DNA of 64,000 nt from Anaeromyxobacter terrae. Lineage in GTDB: Bacteria; Myxococcota; Myxococcia; Myxococcales; Anaeromyxobacteraceae. Shown one piece after another: positions 53,189 to 64,000 of the stretch. The stretch spans positions 9,853 through 73,852 of the forward strand of contig NZ_JALCYY010000024.1 of the NCBI RefSeq assembly GCF_022690685.1, in the 5' to 3' direction. The first letter of the stretch is position 1, and each line of letters begins with the position of its first letter. The position numbers and the translations under genes were made by a program. The notes below the pieces were generated by a model. The model worked only from the letters and a program-made list of their open reading frames with translations, ran no database searches and was not told where the DNA came from.

Positions 53189-54463
53189 ATGACGAACCCC
53201 GCTGGCGAGCTCCTCCTCCTGGTCCCCACCACGAGCTACCGGCTCGACGACTTCCAGGCCGCCGCGCGGCGGCTCGGGGTGCCGCTCGTGGTCGGGAGCG
53301 ACCTGTGCCACCGGATCGAGGTCGCCTTCGGCGCCCGGCCGGACCTCCTCCCGCTCGACTACCGCCGGCCGGAGCGGGCCGCCGAGCAGATCGTGGAGGC
53401 GGCGGCGCAGCGGCCGATCCGCGGGATCGTCCCGGCGAGCGATCCCACCGCCGTCATCGCCGCGCTCGCGGCGGAGCGGCTGGGGCTGCCCCACAACCCG
53501 CCGGCGGCGGCGAGGCGGGCGGCGAACAAGCACGCCATGCGAGCGGCGCTCCGGGCGGCGGGCGTGCCCGTGCCGGACTTCGCGCTGCACGACCTCGACG
53601 GCGACGCCGAGGCGGCGGCGCGGGCGAGCCCGTATCCGTGCGTCCTGAAGCCGCTCATCTTCTCGGCGAGCCGCGGCGTCATCCGCGCGGACGATCCGGC
53701 GGGGTTCGTCGCCGCCTGGAGGCGCATCGCGCGGCTCCTGCGGGAGACGAAGGCGGAGCGGCGTCCGCGCGGCGAGGAGGAGGGGCACGAGGTGCTCGTC
53801 GAGGCGTTCGTGCCCGGCGCGGAGGTCGCGCTCGAGGGGCTCCTGCGCGGCGGCACGCTGGAGGTGCTCGCGCTCTTCGACAAGCCGGATCCGCTCGACG
53901 GCCCGTACTTCGAGGAGACGCTCTACGTCACGCCCTCGCGCCACCCGGCGGCGCTCCAGCGCGAGGTCGAGCGCGTGGTGGCGGAGGGCGCGAGGGCGCT
54001 CGGGCTGCGCGAGGGGCCGGTCCACGCGGAGCTCAGGCTCTCTCCGGCCGGCCCGGTGGTCCTCGAGATCGCGGCGCGCTCGATCGGCGGGCTCTGCTCG
54101 CGCACGCTCCGCTTCGGCGCGGGGCTCACGCTCGAGGAGGTGCTCGTCGCGCACGCGATGGGGATGCCGCTCGAGTCGCTCCGGCGCGAGCAGCGCGCGT
54201 CGGGGGTCATGATGATCCCCATCCCGCGGCGGGGGATCCTCCACGGAGTGCGCGGCGTCGAGGCCGCGCGGGCGGTGCCGGGCGTCGTCGACCTCGTGGT
54301 GACGGCCGAGGTGGGCCGCGAGGTGCTGCCGCTGCCGGAGGGCGAGGCGTACCTCGGGTTCCTCTTCGCCAAGGCGGAGTCGCCGGCGGAGGTGGAGACC
54401 GCGCTGCGCGAGGCGCACCGGCGGCTGGAGCTCGACATCCGCGCGCCGCTGCCGACCGTCTGA
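53189..54463 (+). CDS. ATP-grasp ligase (L-amino-acid ligase-like)
   Basis: This 424-residue ATP-grasp protein has a nucleotide-binding start (LLLVPTTSYRLDDF), NKHAMRAALRAAGVPVPDF, the ATP-grasp segment YPCVLKPLIFSASRGV and a C-terminal EIAARSIGGLCS region, typical of dipeptide-forming L-amino-acid ligases and carnosine-synthase-like enzymes. It probably joins two small carboxylates or amino acids; no substrate can be assigned. The ATG start is at 53189. Confidence 0.8.
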   Translation: MTNPAGELLLLVPTTSYRLDDFQAAARRLGVPLVVGSDLCHRIEVAFGARPDLLPLDYRRPERAAEQIVEAAAQRPIRGIVPASDPTAVIAALAAERLGLPHNPPAAARRAANKHAMRAALRAAGVPVPDFALHDLDGDAEAAARASPYPCVLKPLIFSASRGVIRADDPAGFVAAWRRIARLLRETKAERRPRGEEEGHEVLVEAFVPGAEVALEGLLRGGTLEVLALFDKPDPLDGPYFEETLYVTPSRHPAALQREVERVVAEGARALGLREGPVHAELRLSPAGPVVLEIAARSIGGLCSRTLRFGAGLTLEEVLVAHAMGMPLESLRREQRASGVMMIPIPRRGILHGVRGVEAARAVPGVVDLVVTAEVGREVLPLPEGEAYLGFLFAKAESPAEVETALREAHRRLELDIRAPLPTV

Positions 54464-54542
54464 CCGCTCGACGGTCCGCCCGCGGGCTCGGAGGGGGCCG
54501 GTCGTCGGAATCCGCGGACGGCCGGCTTATCTTCGCCCCCGC

Positions 54543-55121
54543 GTGGAACCCGGGGGACCGCTCGAGGAGAGGACGCGCGCGCTCCTCGCCGCCGGCGACG
54601 AGCGCGGGGCCGCCACGGTGGTCCTGCGCGAGCTGGGGCCGCACGTCCTCAGGTACCTGCGCTCGGTGCTGCGGAGCGAGTCGGACGCGGCCGAGGCGTT
54701 CTCCGCCTTCGCGGAGGACCTCTGGCGCGGGCTCCCCGCCTTCCGCTGGGAGGCCCCCCTGCGCAGCTGGGCGTTCCGCGTCGCCTGGCGCGCCGCCCTC
54801 GGCATCCGGAACGACACCTTCCGCCGGCACGGCCGGAGGCTCGAGACCGGCGAGGCCGCCGCCCTCGCCGACGAGCTCCACACGACGGCGCCGCGCCTCG
54901 AGGGGCAGCGCCAGTCGCTCGACGCGCTGCGCGACGCGCTCTCGCCGGAGGAGCAGTCGCTCCTCGTGCTCCGGGTGGACCAGCAGCTCCCGTGGGAGGA
55001 GGTGTCGCTCATCCAGGCGGGCGCCGCGGATCCGAGGACGGTCGCGACGCTGCGCAAGAAGTTCGAGCGCCTCAAGGACCGGCTTGGGCGGCTCGCGCGG
55101 GCGCGCGGCCTCATCGACTGA
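54543..55121 (+). CDS. ECF-like RNA polymerase sigma factor
   Basis: This 192-residue protein has a region 2-like part (VLRYLRSVLRSESDAAEAFSAF, FRWEAPLRSWAFRVAWRAAL) and a region 4-like HTH (LSPEEQSLLVLRVDQQLPWEEVS). The spacing fits an ECF sigma factor. There is no anti-sigma gene beside it. The GTG start is at 54543. It converges on the lutC gene with only 15 bp between the two stops. Confidence 0.7.
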   Translation: MEPGGPLEERTRALLAAGDERGAATVVLRELGPHVLRYLRSVLRSESDAAEAFSAFAEDLWRGLPAFRWEAPLRSWAFRVAWRAALGIRNDTFRRHGRRLETGEAAALADELHTTAPRLEGQRQSLDALRDALSPEEQSLLVLRVDQQLPWEEVSLIQAGAADPRTVATLRKKFERLKDRLGRLARARGLID

Positions 55122-55136
55122 GCGGCGGCGCCGGCC

Positions 55137-55727
55137 TCACCCGACGAGGAACACGGCGCACGACCGGGCGCCGTGCGCGCCGATGACGAGCGCCTGCTCG
55201 ATGTCGGCGGTCTTCGACGGGCCGGCGATGAAGAGGCCGTAGCCGCGCGGCAGCGCCGCCACCCGCGCGCAGGCCTCGTGCATGTCGTTCACGAGCTCGC
55301 CGGCCGGCAGGACGAGCGCGAGGTGCTGCGTGACGACGAACACGGCGCGGTCGTGGAGCGACGCCCCGGCCACCCACACCGCGCCGTTCTCGGCCACGCC
55401 GAAGACGCCCGGCAGCACGGCGAGGTCGACGCCCTCGAGCTCGTGCGGATCGCGGAGCGCCTCGAGCGCCACGTTCCCCGGGCCGGCGTCCGGCACGGCG
55501 GAGGCGATCCGCTTCGCGCCGAGCCGCGCCGCGAGCGCCGCCACCCCGTCCGCGAGCGCCGGGCCGTCCGCGACGCGCACCGCGGTCCCGGCCACGGCAG
55601 CGACCGCGGTCTCGAACTGCGCCACGCGATCCGCGTAGGGCGCGGCGAGACCGCGCGTCTCGGGGAGCGCCTCCGGCGGCGGTGCCGCGGCCCGAAGGCG
55701 CCGCAGGATCTCGTCCCGGCTAGACAC
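55137..55727 (-). CDS. lutC: L-lactate utilisation protein C (LUD domain)
   Basis: This 196-residue LUD-domain protein is the third subunit of the LutABC (LldEFG) L-lactate dehydrogenase complex. It has the RDEILRRL start, an NGAVWVAG segment and the family's HDRAVFVVTQHLALVL region. The GTG start at 55727 overlaps the lutB stop by 8 nt. It is the last gene of the lactate operon. Confidence 0.9.
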   Translation of the reverse strand: MSSRDEILRRLRAAAPPPEALPETRGLAAPYADRVAQFETAVAAVAGTAVRVADGPALADGVAALAARLGAKRIASAVPDAGPGNVALEALRDPHELEGVDLAVLPGVFGVAENGAVWVAGASLHDRAVFVVTQHLALVLPAGELVNDMHEACARVAALPRGYGLFIAGPSKTADIEQALVIGAHGARSCAVFLVG

Positions 55728-57126
55728 GCGGCCTCCGCTCCTTCCGGTAGAGCTGCCGGAAGGTCTCCCTCGGCATGGGCGGCAGCTCGCGCTGGCGCCC
55801 CCACGGGTTCCAGCGCGCGTAGAGGACGCCGCGCGGCAGGTTACGCCCGAGGAAGCGCGCCGTCGCGCCGGCGGCGAGGTAGAGGAGCTTCACGCGCAGC
55901 ACGAGCGCGGCGAGCCGCATGCCCAGGCGCTTCGACATGGGCTGCAGGCCGCGCTCCGCGAGGTCGCGGCGACCGGTCAGGATCTCCTCGTGGAGCGGGA
56001 TCTTCACCGGGCAGACGTCGTCGCACGAGCCGCACAGGCTCGAGGCGAAAGGCAGCGACGCGTGGCCGTCGACGCCGCGCGCGGTCGCGAGGACGATCCC
56101 GATGGGCCCCGGGATCGTGTACGTGTAGCTGTAGCCGCCGCTCCGCCGGTACACCGGGCAGGTGTTCATGCACGCCGCGCAGCGGATGCAGTGGAGGGCG
56201 CGGCGGTACTGCTCCCTGGCGAGGAGCGCGCTGCGCCCGTTGTCGACGACCACGATGTGCAGCTCGCCGCCGCGCATCGGGCCGAGGAAGTGGGTCGTGT
56301 AGCTCGTGCACGGCTGGCCGGTGGCGGACCGCGCGAGGAGCCGCAGGAACACGGCCAGGTCCTCGAGCCGGGGGATGATCTTCTCGACGCCCATGCACGC
56401 GACGTGGATGGGCGGGAGCGAGGTGCCCATGTCCGCGTTGCCCTCGTTCGTGCAGACGACGAACCCGCCGGTCTCCGCGACCGCGAAGTTCACGCCGGTG
56501 AGCCCCGCCTGCGCCGCCATGAACCGCTCGCGCAGGTGCGCGCGCGCGGCCTCGGTGAGCCGGGTCGGATCGGAGAGCCCCTCGGGCGTGCCGAGCTTCT
56601 CGTGGAAGAGGTCGCCGATCTCCTCCTTCTTCTTGTGGATCGCCGGCATCACGATGTGCGACGGCGGCTCCTTCGCGAGCTGCACGATGCGCTCGCCGAG
56701 ATCCGTGTCCGTCACCTCGATCCCGCGCGCCTCGAGGTACGGGTTCAGGTGGCACTCCTCGGTGAGCATCGACTTCGACTTCACGAGCCGGGTCACCCCG
56801 CGCTCGGAGAGGATGCGGTGGACGATCGCGTTGTGCTCGTCGGCGTCGCGCGCCCAGTGCACGGTCGCGCCCGCCGCCGTGGCCTTCCGCTCGAACTCCT
56901 CCAGGTAGTCGGCGAGCCGCGCCTGGGTGTGCGCCTTGATCCGCGAGGCCACCTCGCGGAGCCGCTCCCACTCCGGCACGGCCGAGGCGGCGCGATCGCG
57001 CTTCGCCCGCACGAACCAGACCGCCTGGTCGTGCCAGTGGGCGTGCGGCTCGTCCCGCAGGAACGCGGCCGCGCGGTCCGCGTGGCCGCGCCCGTCGGAG
57101 CGGAGCACCGGGAGCGAGTCGCTCAT
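55720..57126 (-). CDS. lutB: L-lactate utilisation iron-sulfur protein B
   Basis: This 468-residue protein combines an N-terminal LUD domain with C-terminal [4Fe-4S] sites. The cluster motifs are CIRCAACMNTCP (about residue 315) and CGSCDDVCPVK (about residue 365). It is the electron-transfer subunit of the LutABC L-lactate oxidation complex at the membrane. The ATG start at 57126 overlaps the lutA stop (ATGA). It is homologous to LldF. Confidence 0.95.
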   Translation of the reverse strand: MSDSLPVLRSDGRGHADRAAAFLRDEPHAHWHDQAVWFVRAKRDRAASAVPEWERLREVASRIKAHTQARLADYLEEFERKATAAGATVHWARDADEHNAIVHRILSERGVTRLVKSKSMLTEECHLNPYLEARGIEVTDTDLGERIVQLAKEPPSHIVMPAIHKKKEEIGDLFHEKLGTPEGLSDPTRLTEAARAHLRERFMAAQAGLTGVNFAVAETGGFVVCTNEGNADMGTSLPPIHVACMGVEKIIPRLEDLAVFLRLLARSATGQPCTSYTTHFLGPMRGGELHIVVVDNGRSALLAREQYRRALHCIRCAACMNTCPVYRRSGGYSYTYTIPGPIGIVLATARGVDGHASLPFASSLCGSCDDVCPVKIPLHEEILTGRRDLAERGLQPMSKRLGMRLAALVLRVKLLYLAAGATARFLGRNLPRGVLYARWNPWGRQRELPPMPRETFRQLYRKERRPRV

Positions 57127-57866
57127 GGCATCGCCTCCGCGAGGACCTCGGCGACGTGCCGGAACGCGAGCGGCGCCTTCGCCCGCCGGGCGAGCCCGTC
57201 CATGTGCATCAGGCAGGACACGTCCGTGCCGGTGACGATCTCCGCGCCCGCCTTCACGTGATCGGCGAGCCGGTCGCGCCCCATCATGCAGGAGACCGCC
57301 TCCTCGACGACCGCGAAGGTGCCGCCGAACCCGCAGCACTCGTCGACGCGCGCGAGCGGCACGAGCTCGATGCCCTCGAGCGAGGAGAGGAGGCTCGCGA
57401 CCTTGCTGTAGGGCGCCTCCAGCCGCTCGCTCGAGCTGCCCAGCCGGAGCTCGCGCAGCCCGTGGCAGCTCTGGTGCAGCCCGACCTTGCGCGGGAAGCG
57501 GCCCGCGATGCGCCCGATCTTCAGCACGTCGGTGATGAACTCGCAGAGCTCGTAGGTCGCGCGCTTCACGGCCTCGAGCCCGGGCGCGCCGGGGATGAGC
57601 GCGTCGTAGTGGTTCCGCACCATCGAGGCGCAGCTCCCGGACGGGCAGACGACGTGCTCGAACCCGCCGAACACCTCGAGGAACCGGCGCGCGAGCGGCG
57701 CCGCGTCGGAGGCGAACCCGGCGTTCGCCATGGGCTGGCCGCAGCAGGTCTGGTCCTCGGGGTAGACCACGTCCACCCCGAGCTTCTCGAGCACGCGCAC
57801 GGTGGCGAGCCCGACCTGCGGGTAGAGCTGGTCGACGTAGCAGGGGATGAAGAGGGCGACCTTCAC
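57123..57866 (-). CDS. lutA: L-lactate utilisation protein A (CCG-domain)
   Basis: This 247-residue protein has two CCG-type cysteine-rich domains (TCCGQPMANAG and DECCGFGGTF, each following a CxxxC-like upstream Cys), like LldE/LutA. It is part of the LutABC complex that oxidises L-lactate to pyruvate. The ATG start at 57866 lies 50 nt after the permease stop. Confidence 0.95.
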   Translation of the reverse strand: MKVALFIPCYVDQLYPQVGLATVRVLEKLGVDVVYPEDQTCCGQPMANAGFASDAAPLARRFLEVFGGFEHVVCPSGSCASMVRNHYDALIPGAPGLEAVKRATYELCEFITDVLKIGRIAGRFPRKVGLHQSCHGLRELRLGSSSERLEAPYSKVASLLSSLEGIELVPLARVDECCGFGGTFAVVEEAVSCMMGRDRLADHVKAGAEIVTGTDVSCLMHMDGLARRAKAPLAFRHVAEVLAEAMP

Positions 57867-57916
57867 GTGGCCTCGGGCGGAGGGGCGGCGGGCGCCGCCC
57901 CTCGCGCGTCAGGGGT

Positions 57917-59746
57917 TCACTTCGGCGGCGGCACGGGGATGACGCCAGGGAAGACGTACGCCTGCAGCATGGCGATGATCCCGATGAAGGCGGCGAGCGC
58001 GATCGAGTGCCACCAGACGGTGCGGAAGATCGGGCCGAGCGCGTGCGTCCGTTCCTTCGGGCTCTCGTAGCAGGCGGCGCACGCGACCATGATCGACTGC
58101 GCGTCGATCATCTTGCCCATCACGCCGCCCGTCGAGTTCGTCGCCACGATGAGGATCTCGTTCAGCTTGAGCTGCTGGGCGGTGATCCGCTGGAGGCTCC
58201 CGAAGAGCGCGTTCGAGGCGGTGTCGGAGCCGGTGAGGAAGACGCCGAGCCAGCCGAGGTAGGCGGCGAAGAACGGGTACATGAAGCCGGCCTTCGTGAA
58301 GGCGAGCCCGAGGACGGCGTCGGTGCCCGAGTAGCGCGTGAGGTAGCCGAGCCCGAGCACCTGGCCGATGACGAGGACCGGGATCTTCATGCGGTGGATC
58401 GTCCGGCTCGTCGCCTCCTTCCACTGGGCGGCGGTCATGCGGAGCGCGAGCCCGGAGAGGAGGGCGGCGACGAACACGCCCGTCCCGGCGGCGGAGAGCC
58501 AGTTGATCGTGAACCGCGCCGCCTCGGGCTTCGCGTTCGGCAGGGCGACGGGCGGCATGCGCTGCACGAGGTTGTGGAGCGAGGGCATGTCCCAGCCCGG
58601 GAGCGACAGCGTGCCGCTGAACTTCGAGCCGAGGAGCGTCGTCGAGAACTTCGCGTCCGAGAAGAGGTTGTTGAGGAACGCCTTGAACGATGGCATGCCC
58701 CAGAGCGCGCACGCGGCGATGAGGATCGCCCAGGGCAGCCACGCGTAGACGGTCTGGCGGACCGTGTAGGGGTACTCCCACGAGCGATCCGTCGAGTCGC
58801 GGCCCGCCGCCCCGACGCTGGCCGCCGCCGCGCGCTCACGCGCGGCGCGCTCGGAGCGCAGCAGGAACCGCGTCTTCGGGTGCCACACGAAGCGGAGGAA
58901 GAGCGCGGTGCACACGACCGAGAAGACGCCCGAGACGACGTCGGTCATGAGGTGGAAGGAGTTCGTGCCGGAGGCGAAGTACTGCATGATCGCGAACGAG
59001 GCGCCCGAGACGAGCGTCGCCGGCCACACCTCGAAGGCCTCCTTCCACGTGCCGCCCTCCATCTTGACGAAGGTGACGACGAGCCAGAAGGGGACGAGGA
59101 GCGACGCGAAGGGGAGCTGGTGGCCCGCCATCGCGGAGAGCGTGACCTGGTCGAGGCCGCTCACCGCCGCGAGCGTCACGATCGGAGTGCCGATCGCGCC
59201 CCACGCCACGGGGGCGGTGTTCGCGAGCAGGTTCAGCACCGCGGACTGGAACGGCGAGAAGCCGAGGCCGACCATGACGGCGCCCGCGATCGCGACCGGG
59301 GTGCCGAAGCCAGAGGTGCCCTCGATGATCGCGCCGAACGAGAAGGCGATGAGGAGCACCTGGAGGCGGCGGTCGAACGAGATGTGGATGATCGACTCCT
59401 TCACGATCTCGAACTTCCCGGTGATCACCGTCATCGTGTAGAGGAACATCGCCGCGAGCACGATCCAGATGATCCCGAGGAAGCCCGAGAGCGACCCGTA
59501 CGCGAACGCGGAGACCGCCGACGCGACCGGCATGCCGAACGGGATGCAGGAGACGAGGAACGCGGCGATGACGCCGTACAGCGCGGCGTACGGCGCCGAG
59601 ATGCCGAGGTGGCGCCGTCCGAGCTCGTCGCGGTGGGGGTGGAGCGCGATGAAGTACAGCAGGGTGAGGATCGGGATCGCCGCCACGAGCGTGGAGAGGA
59701 AGGCGTTCCCCAGCGGATTGTAGTTCTGGTGGTACATGCGGTTCAC
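57917..59746 (-). CDS. lldP: L-lactate permease (LctP family)
   Basis: This 609-residue membrane protein has about 12-14 helices and the LctP motifs EGTSGFGTPVAIAGA and KFEIVKESIIHIS. It should bring lactate (and possibly glycolate) into the cell with protons. The GTG start at 59746 overlaps the small gene's TGA; an ATG at 59737 (MYHQNYNPLGN) is an alternative. It lies inside the lactate operon. Confidence 0.93.
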   Translation of the reverse strand: MNRMYHQNYNPLGNAFLSTLVAAIPILTLLYFIALHPHRDELGRRHLGISAPYAALYGVIAAFLVSCIPFGMPVASAVSAFAYGSLSGFLGIIWIVLAAMFLYTMTVITGKFEIVKESIIHISFDRRLQVLLIAFSFGAIIEGTSGFGTPVAIAGAVMVGLGFSPFQSAVLNLLANTAPVAWGAIGTPIVTLAAVSGLDQVTLSAMAGHQLPFASLLVPFWLVVTFVKMEGGTWKEAFEVWPATLVSGASFAIMQYFASGTNSFHLMTDVVSGVFSVVCTALFLRFVWHPKTRFLLRSERAARERAAAASVGAAGRDSTDRSWEYPYTVRQTVYAWLPWAILIAACALWGMPSFKAFLNNLFSDAKFSTTLLGSKFSGTLSLPGWDMPSLHNLVQRMPPVALPNAKPEAARFTINWLSAAGTGVFVAALLSGLALRMTAAQWKEATSRTIHRMKIPVLVIGQVLGLGYLTRYSGTDAVLGLAFTKAGFMYPFFAAYLGWLGVFLTGSDTASNALFGSLQRITAQQLKLNEILIVATNSTGGVMGKMIDAQSIMVACAACYESPKERTHALGPIFRTVWWHSIALAAFIGIIAMLQAYVFPGVIPVPPPK

Positions 59747-59852
59747 TCCCGCGCGATGACTGCCTGGGTGGTGCAGACGGGGGCTTCGAGCAGCTCCGGG
59801 ACGATCGGGACGGCCGCCGCGAGGCCGGCGGGCGGCGTGGGGGGAGGCGAGC

Positions 59853-59856
<4 letters not shown>
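59743..59856 (-). CDS. 37-residue coupled small protein in lactate operon
   Basis: This short frame lies between dld-II and lldP. Its ATG overlaps the dld-II stop (ATGA) and its TGA overlaps the lldP GTG, so it is coupled on both sides. The product is 37 residues with a Pro-rich start (SSPPPTPPAG), a hydrophobic middle and one Cys (PVCTTQ). It could be a real small protein or only a re-initiation bridge. No family is recognised. Confidence 0.45.
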
Positions 59857-62861
<3,005 letters not shown>

Positions 62862-62875
62862 GAGTCTCGAGACTC
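62862..62875 (-). promoter_or_regulatory. Perfect 14-bp palindrome at the dld-II start
   Basis: GAGTCTCGAGACTC ends at the base before the dld-II start codon, so it covers the ribosome-binding site. It could be a repressor operator or a translational-control hairpin for the lactate operon. Confidence 0.5.
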
Positions 62876-62876
62876 C

Positions 62877-62922
62877 AGCACCTCCGGTCGGCCCCTCGCG
62901 CGAGAAGTGGGCGACCGGTGCT
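62877..62922 (-). promoter_or_regulatory. Nested imperfect inverted repeat in lactate operon leader
   Basis: AGCACC-tcc-GGTCG-g-CCC pairs with GGGCGACCGGTGCT across a loop that itself contains CTCGCGCGAG. It lies 15-60 nt upstream of dld-II. It is likely an operator or leader structure, though no regulator can be named. Confidence 0.4.
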
Positions 62923-63101
62923 ACTCGTCGCGCGTCCGGTCGGGCGCACGGAGTGAACGGTATGGCAGGGAACGGCGACGCCGCGCGCGGTCCGGACGGG
63001 GCCGCATGCGCGCCGCGTCGCGTCACGCGGGCGTCGCCGGGTCGCAGGCGCGAGAGCCCGGAAAGGGGCTCCGCCCCAGGCGGGCGGGCGAGCGCGCAGG
63101 G

Positions 63102-64000
63102 TCACTCGAGCGGGGCCAACTGCCCCGCGGTCGGCTCTGCTCAACAGAACCAGGACTCGGTGAGGCGCGGGACGCGGCGCTGGTCGGGGGCGAGCACGCG
63201 GACGTGGCCGTGGGGCAGGCCCGCCGCGGCGAGCGCGAGCGCCTTCACCCGCGCGACCGTCTCGAGCGGCGGCTCGCCCGACGCGGCCCCCGCCTCCACC
63301 TCCGTCGCGACCCGCGCCTGCAGCCCGTCCATGCGCGGGTCGGGGTGGCGCCAGCGCCAGGTGAGCGCCGCCGCGTCGAGCCCGTCGAAGGGCATCGTGG
63401 GATCCCCCTCGAGCAGGGAGCCCGGCGGGACGAGCAGCCGGATCGAGAGCTGGACGGGATCGAGGTTCGACAGCCAGCCGCGCGCCTCGAGCAGCTCGAG
63501 GAGCTCCAGGTAGTCGTCGAGCGTCGCCCAGGGAGTGAACGGGAGGAGCGAGGGGCGCAGCGGGACGCCGGCCGCGGCGGCGAGATCGAACGCGGCGAGC
63601 GCGTCGGCGCGGGTGTGGCCCTTCGCGAGCCGCGCGAGGACCTCGTCGGAGAAGGACTCGACGGCGGAGGTCAGGAAGAGCGCGCCGAGCCCGGCGAGCT
63701 CGCGGAGCGCCTCCGGGGCGGCGAGGAGGTGCTCGACCTTCGCGGTGAAGTCGAAGGTGAGGGCCGGGAAGCGGGCGTGGACCGCGCGCGCGACGCGGAG
63801 CGCGTGCGCGGGCCCGTTCAGGAAGTCGGGGTCGCCGAAGGTGACGTGCTGCACGCCCTGTGCGACCTGGCGAGCGACGTCCTCGACGACCGTCTCCCGC
63901 GGGACCGCGAAGAACCGCCCGTCGTAGACCGCCGGGAGCGGGCAGTGCCGGCAGCGGTGCTTGCAGCCGCGGCTCGCCTCCGCGTAGCCGGCGAGCCGGA
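63102..64000 (-). CDS. Radical SAM protein with CUAEP (Sec) tail, partial, putative selenoprotein
   Basis: The 5' end lies beyond the window. The visible part has the radical SAM cluster motif C-x3-C-x2-C (SRGCKHRCRHCPLP) close to the edge, followed by DGRFF and HVTFGDPDFLNGP. An ordinary reading ends at TGA 63141-63143 after LTESWFC. Reading through the TGA adds AEPTAGQLAPLE and stops at 63102-63104. The result Cys-Sec-Ala-Glu-Pro matches the CUAEP/CCAEP-tail radical SAM family that I know from annotation of other genomes. A hairpin follows the TGA at SECIS-like distance. Its substrate and partner are unknown. SelA-D genes are not in the window. Confidence 0.8.
63110..63128 (-). promoter_or_regulatory. 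Candidate bacterial SECIS hairpin
   Basis: On the coding (minus) strand, GCGGGGC and GCCCCGC form a 7-bp stem around the 5-nt loop AGTTG, beginning 12 nt after the in-frame TGA. Bacterial SECIS elements lie directly after the UGA with a G-U-containing apical loop about this far downstream. It would direct selenocysteine insertion by SelB. Confidence 0.6.

Noticed and set aside
62862-63101. Extension of dld-II beyond its ATG at 62861
   Set aside because: The extra residues are Arg/Pro-rich and unlike the family, and the region contains regulatory dyads and the end of the radical SAM gene.
63144-63854. Radical SAM protein ending at the TGA as a complete 237-residue protein
   Set aside because: The frame continues upstream to the window edge with the CxxxCxxC motif, and downstream the tail reads AEP, so this reading cuts both ends.

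Overview
The window is very GC-rich and densely coded on both strands. GTG and TTG starts are frequent, and many neighbouring genes overlap by 4 nt (ATGA/GTGA). A glycoside-hydrolase-like exoprotein ending in a MYXO-CTERM-type tail, a Ser/Thr kinase with a C-terminal PEGA-like domain, and a Shewanella-type lldP/dld-II/lldEFG lactate operon all point to Myxococcota. An Anaeromyxobacter-like organism is the best guess; this is inferred from content, not from a database search. I see no insertion sequence, prophage, CRISPR array or rRNA.

Layout. 1-3.7 kb (minus): an operon of a [2Fe-2S]/FAD oxidoreductase subunit, a BFD/DAO-type dehydrogenase subunit and proC. 3.8-8.8 kb: an alkaline-phosphatase-superfamily enzyme, a lipoprotein metallopeptidase, an exported TldD-like protein coupled to a small unknown protein, and a putative sensory-domain protein behind a sigma-54-like promoter. 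9.2-14.5 kb: the MYXO-CTERM exoprotein, the Ser/Thr kinase, a 20-unit CTCGAC hexamer array, a MerR-like regulator and a sigma-region-4-like regulator. 14.6-20.4 kb: purH, purD, purE, then lptF and lptG. 20.4-33.7 kb: a surface-polysaccharide region with an O-antigen ligase-like protein, GT4 and GT2 glycosyltransferases, a methyltransferase-glycosyltransferase fusion, an ABC exporter pair and a WbaP-like initiating transferase.

33.7-37.6 kb: housekeeping genes (tsaC/sua5, a DUF1015 gene, hemB, a DUF4177-like gene, an RDD gene). 37.6-42.6 kb: a double ATP-grasp protein followed by a P1-family peptidase, a 35-residue basic protein and a Pro/Tyr-rich exported protein. 42.8-45.5 kb: a coiled-coil protein gene ending 5 nt before tRNA-Ala(GGC), then a methyltransferase and a trans-sulfuration enzyme between two nearly identical 33-bp hairpins. 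45.5-50.5 kb: three GT4 glycosyltransferases and a reductase. 50.6-55.1 kb: a PLP decarboxylase, a small lipoprotein, a repeat-rich spacer, an ATP-grasp ligase and an ECF-like sigma factor. 55.1-62.9 kb (minus): the D/L-lactate utilisation operon. 63.1-64.0 kb: the 3' part of a radical SAM gene.

The most striking observation is at the right edge. The radical SAM frame stops at a TGA that is followed in frame by Ala-Glu-Pro and, 12 nt downstream, by a 7-bp hairpin. This reads as a Cys-Sec-Ala-Glu-Pro (CUAEP) tail, that is, a selenoprotein that ordinary gene callers would truncate.
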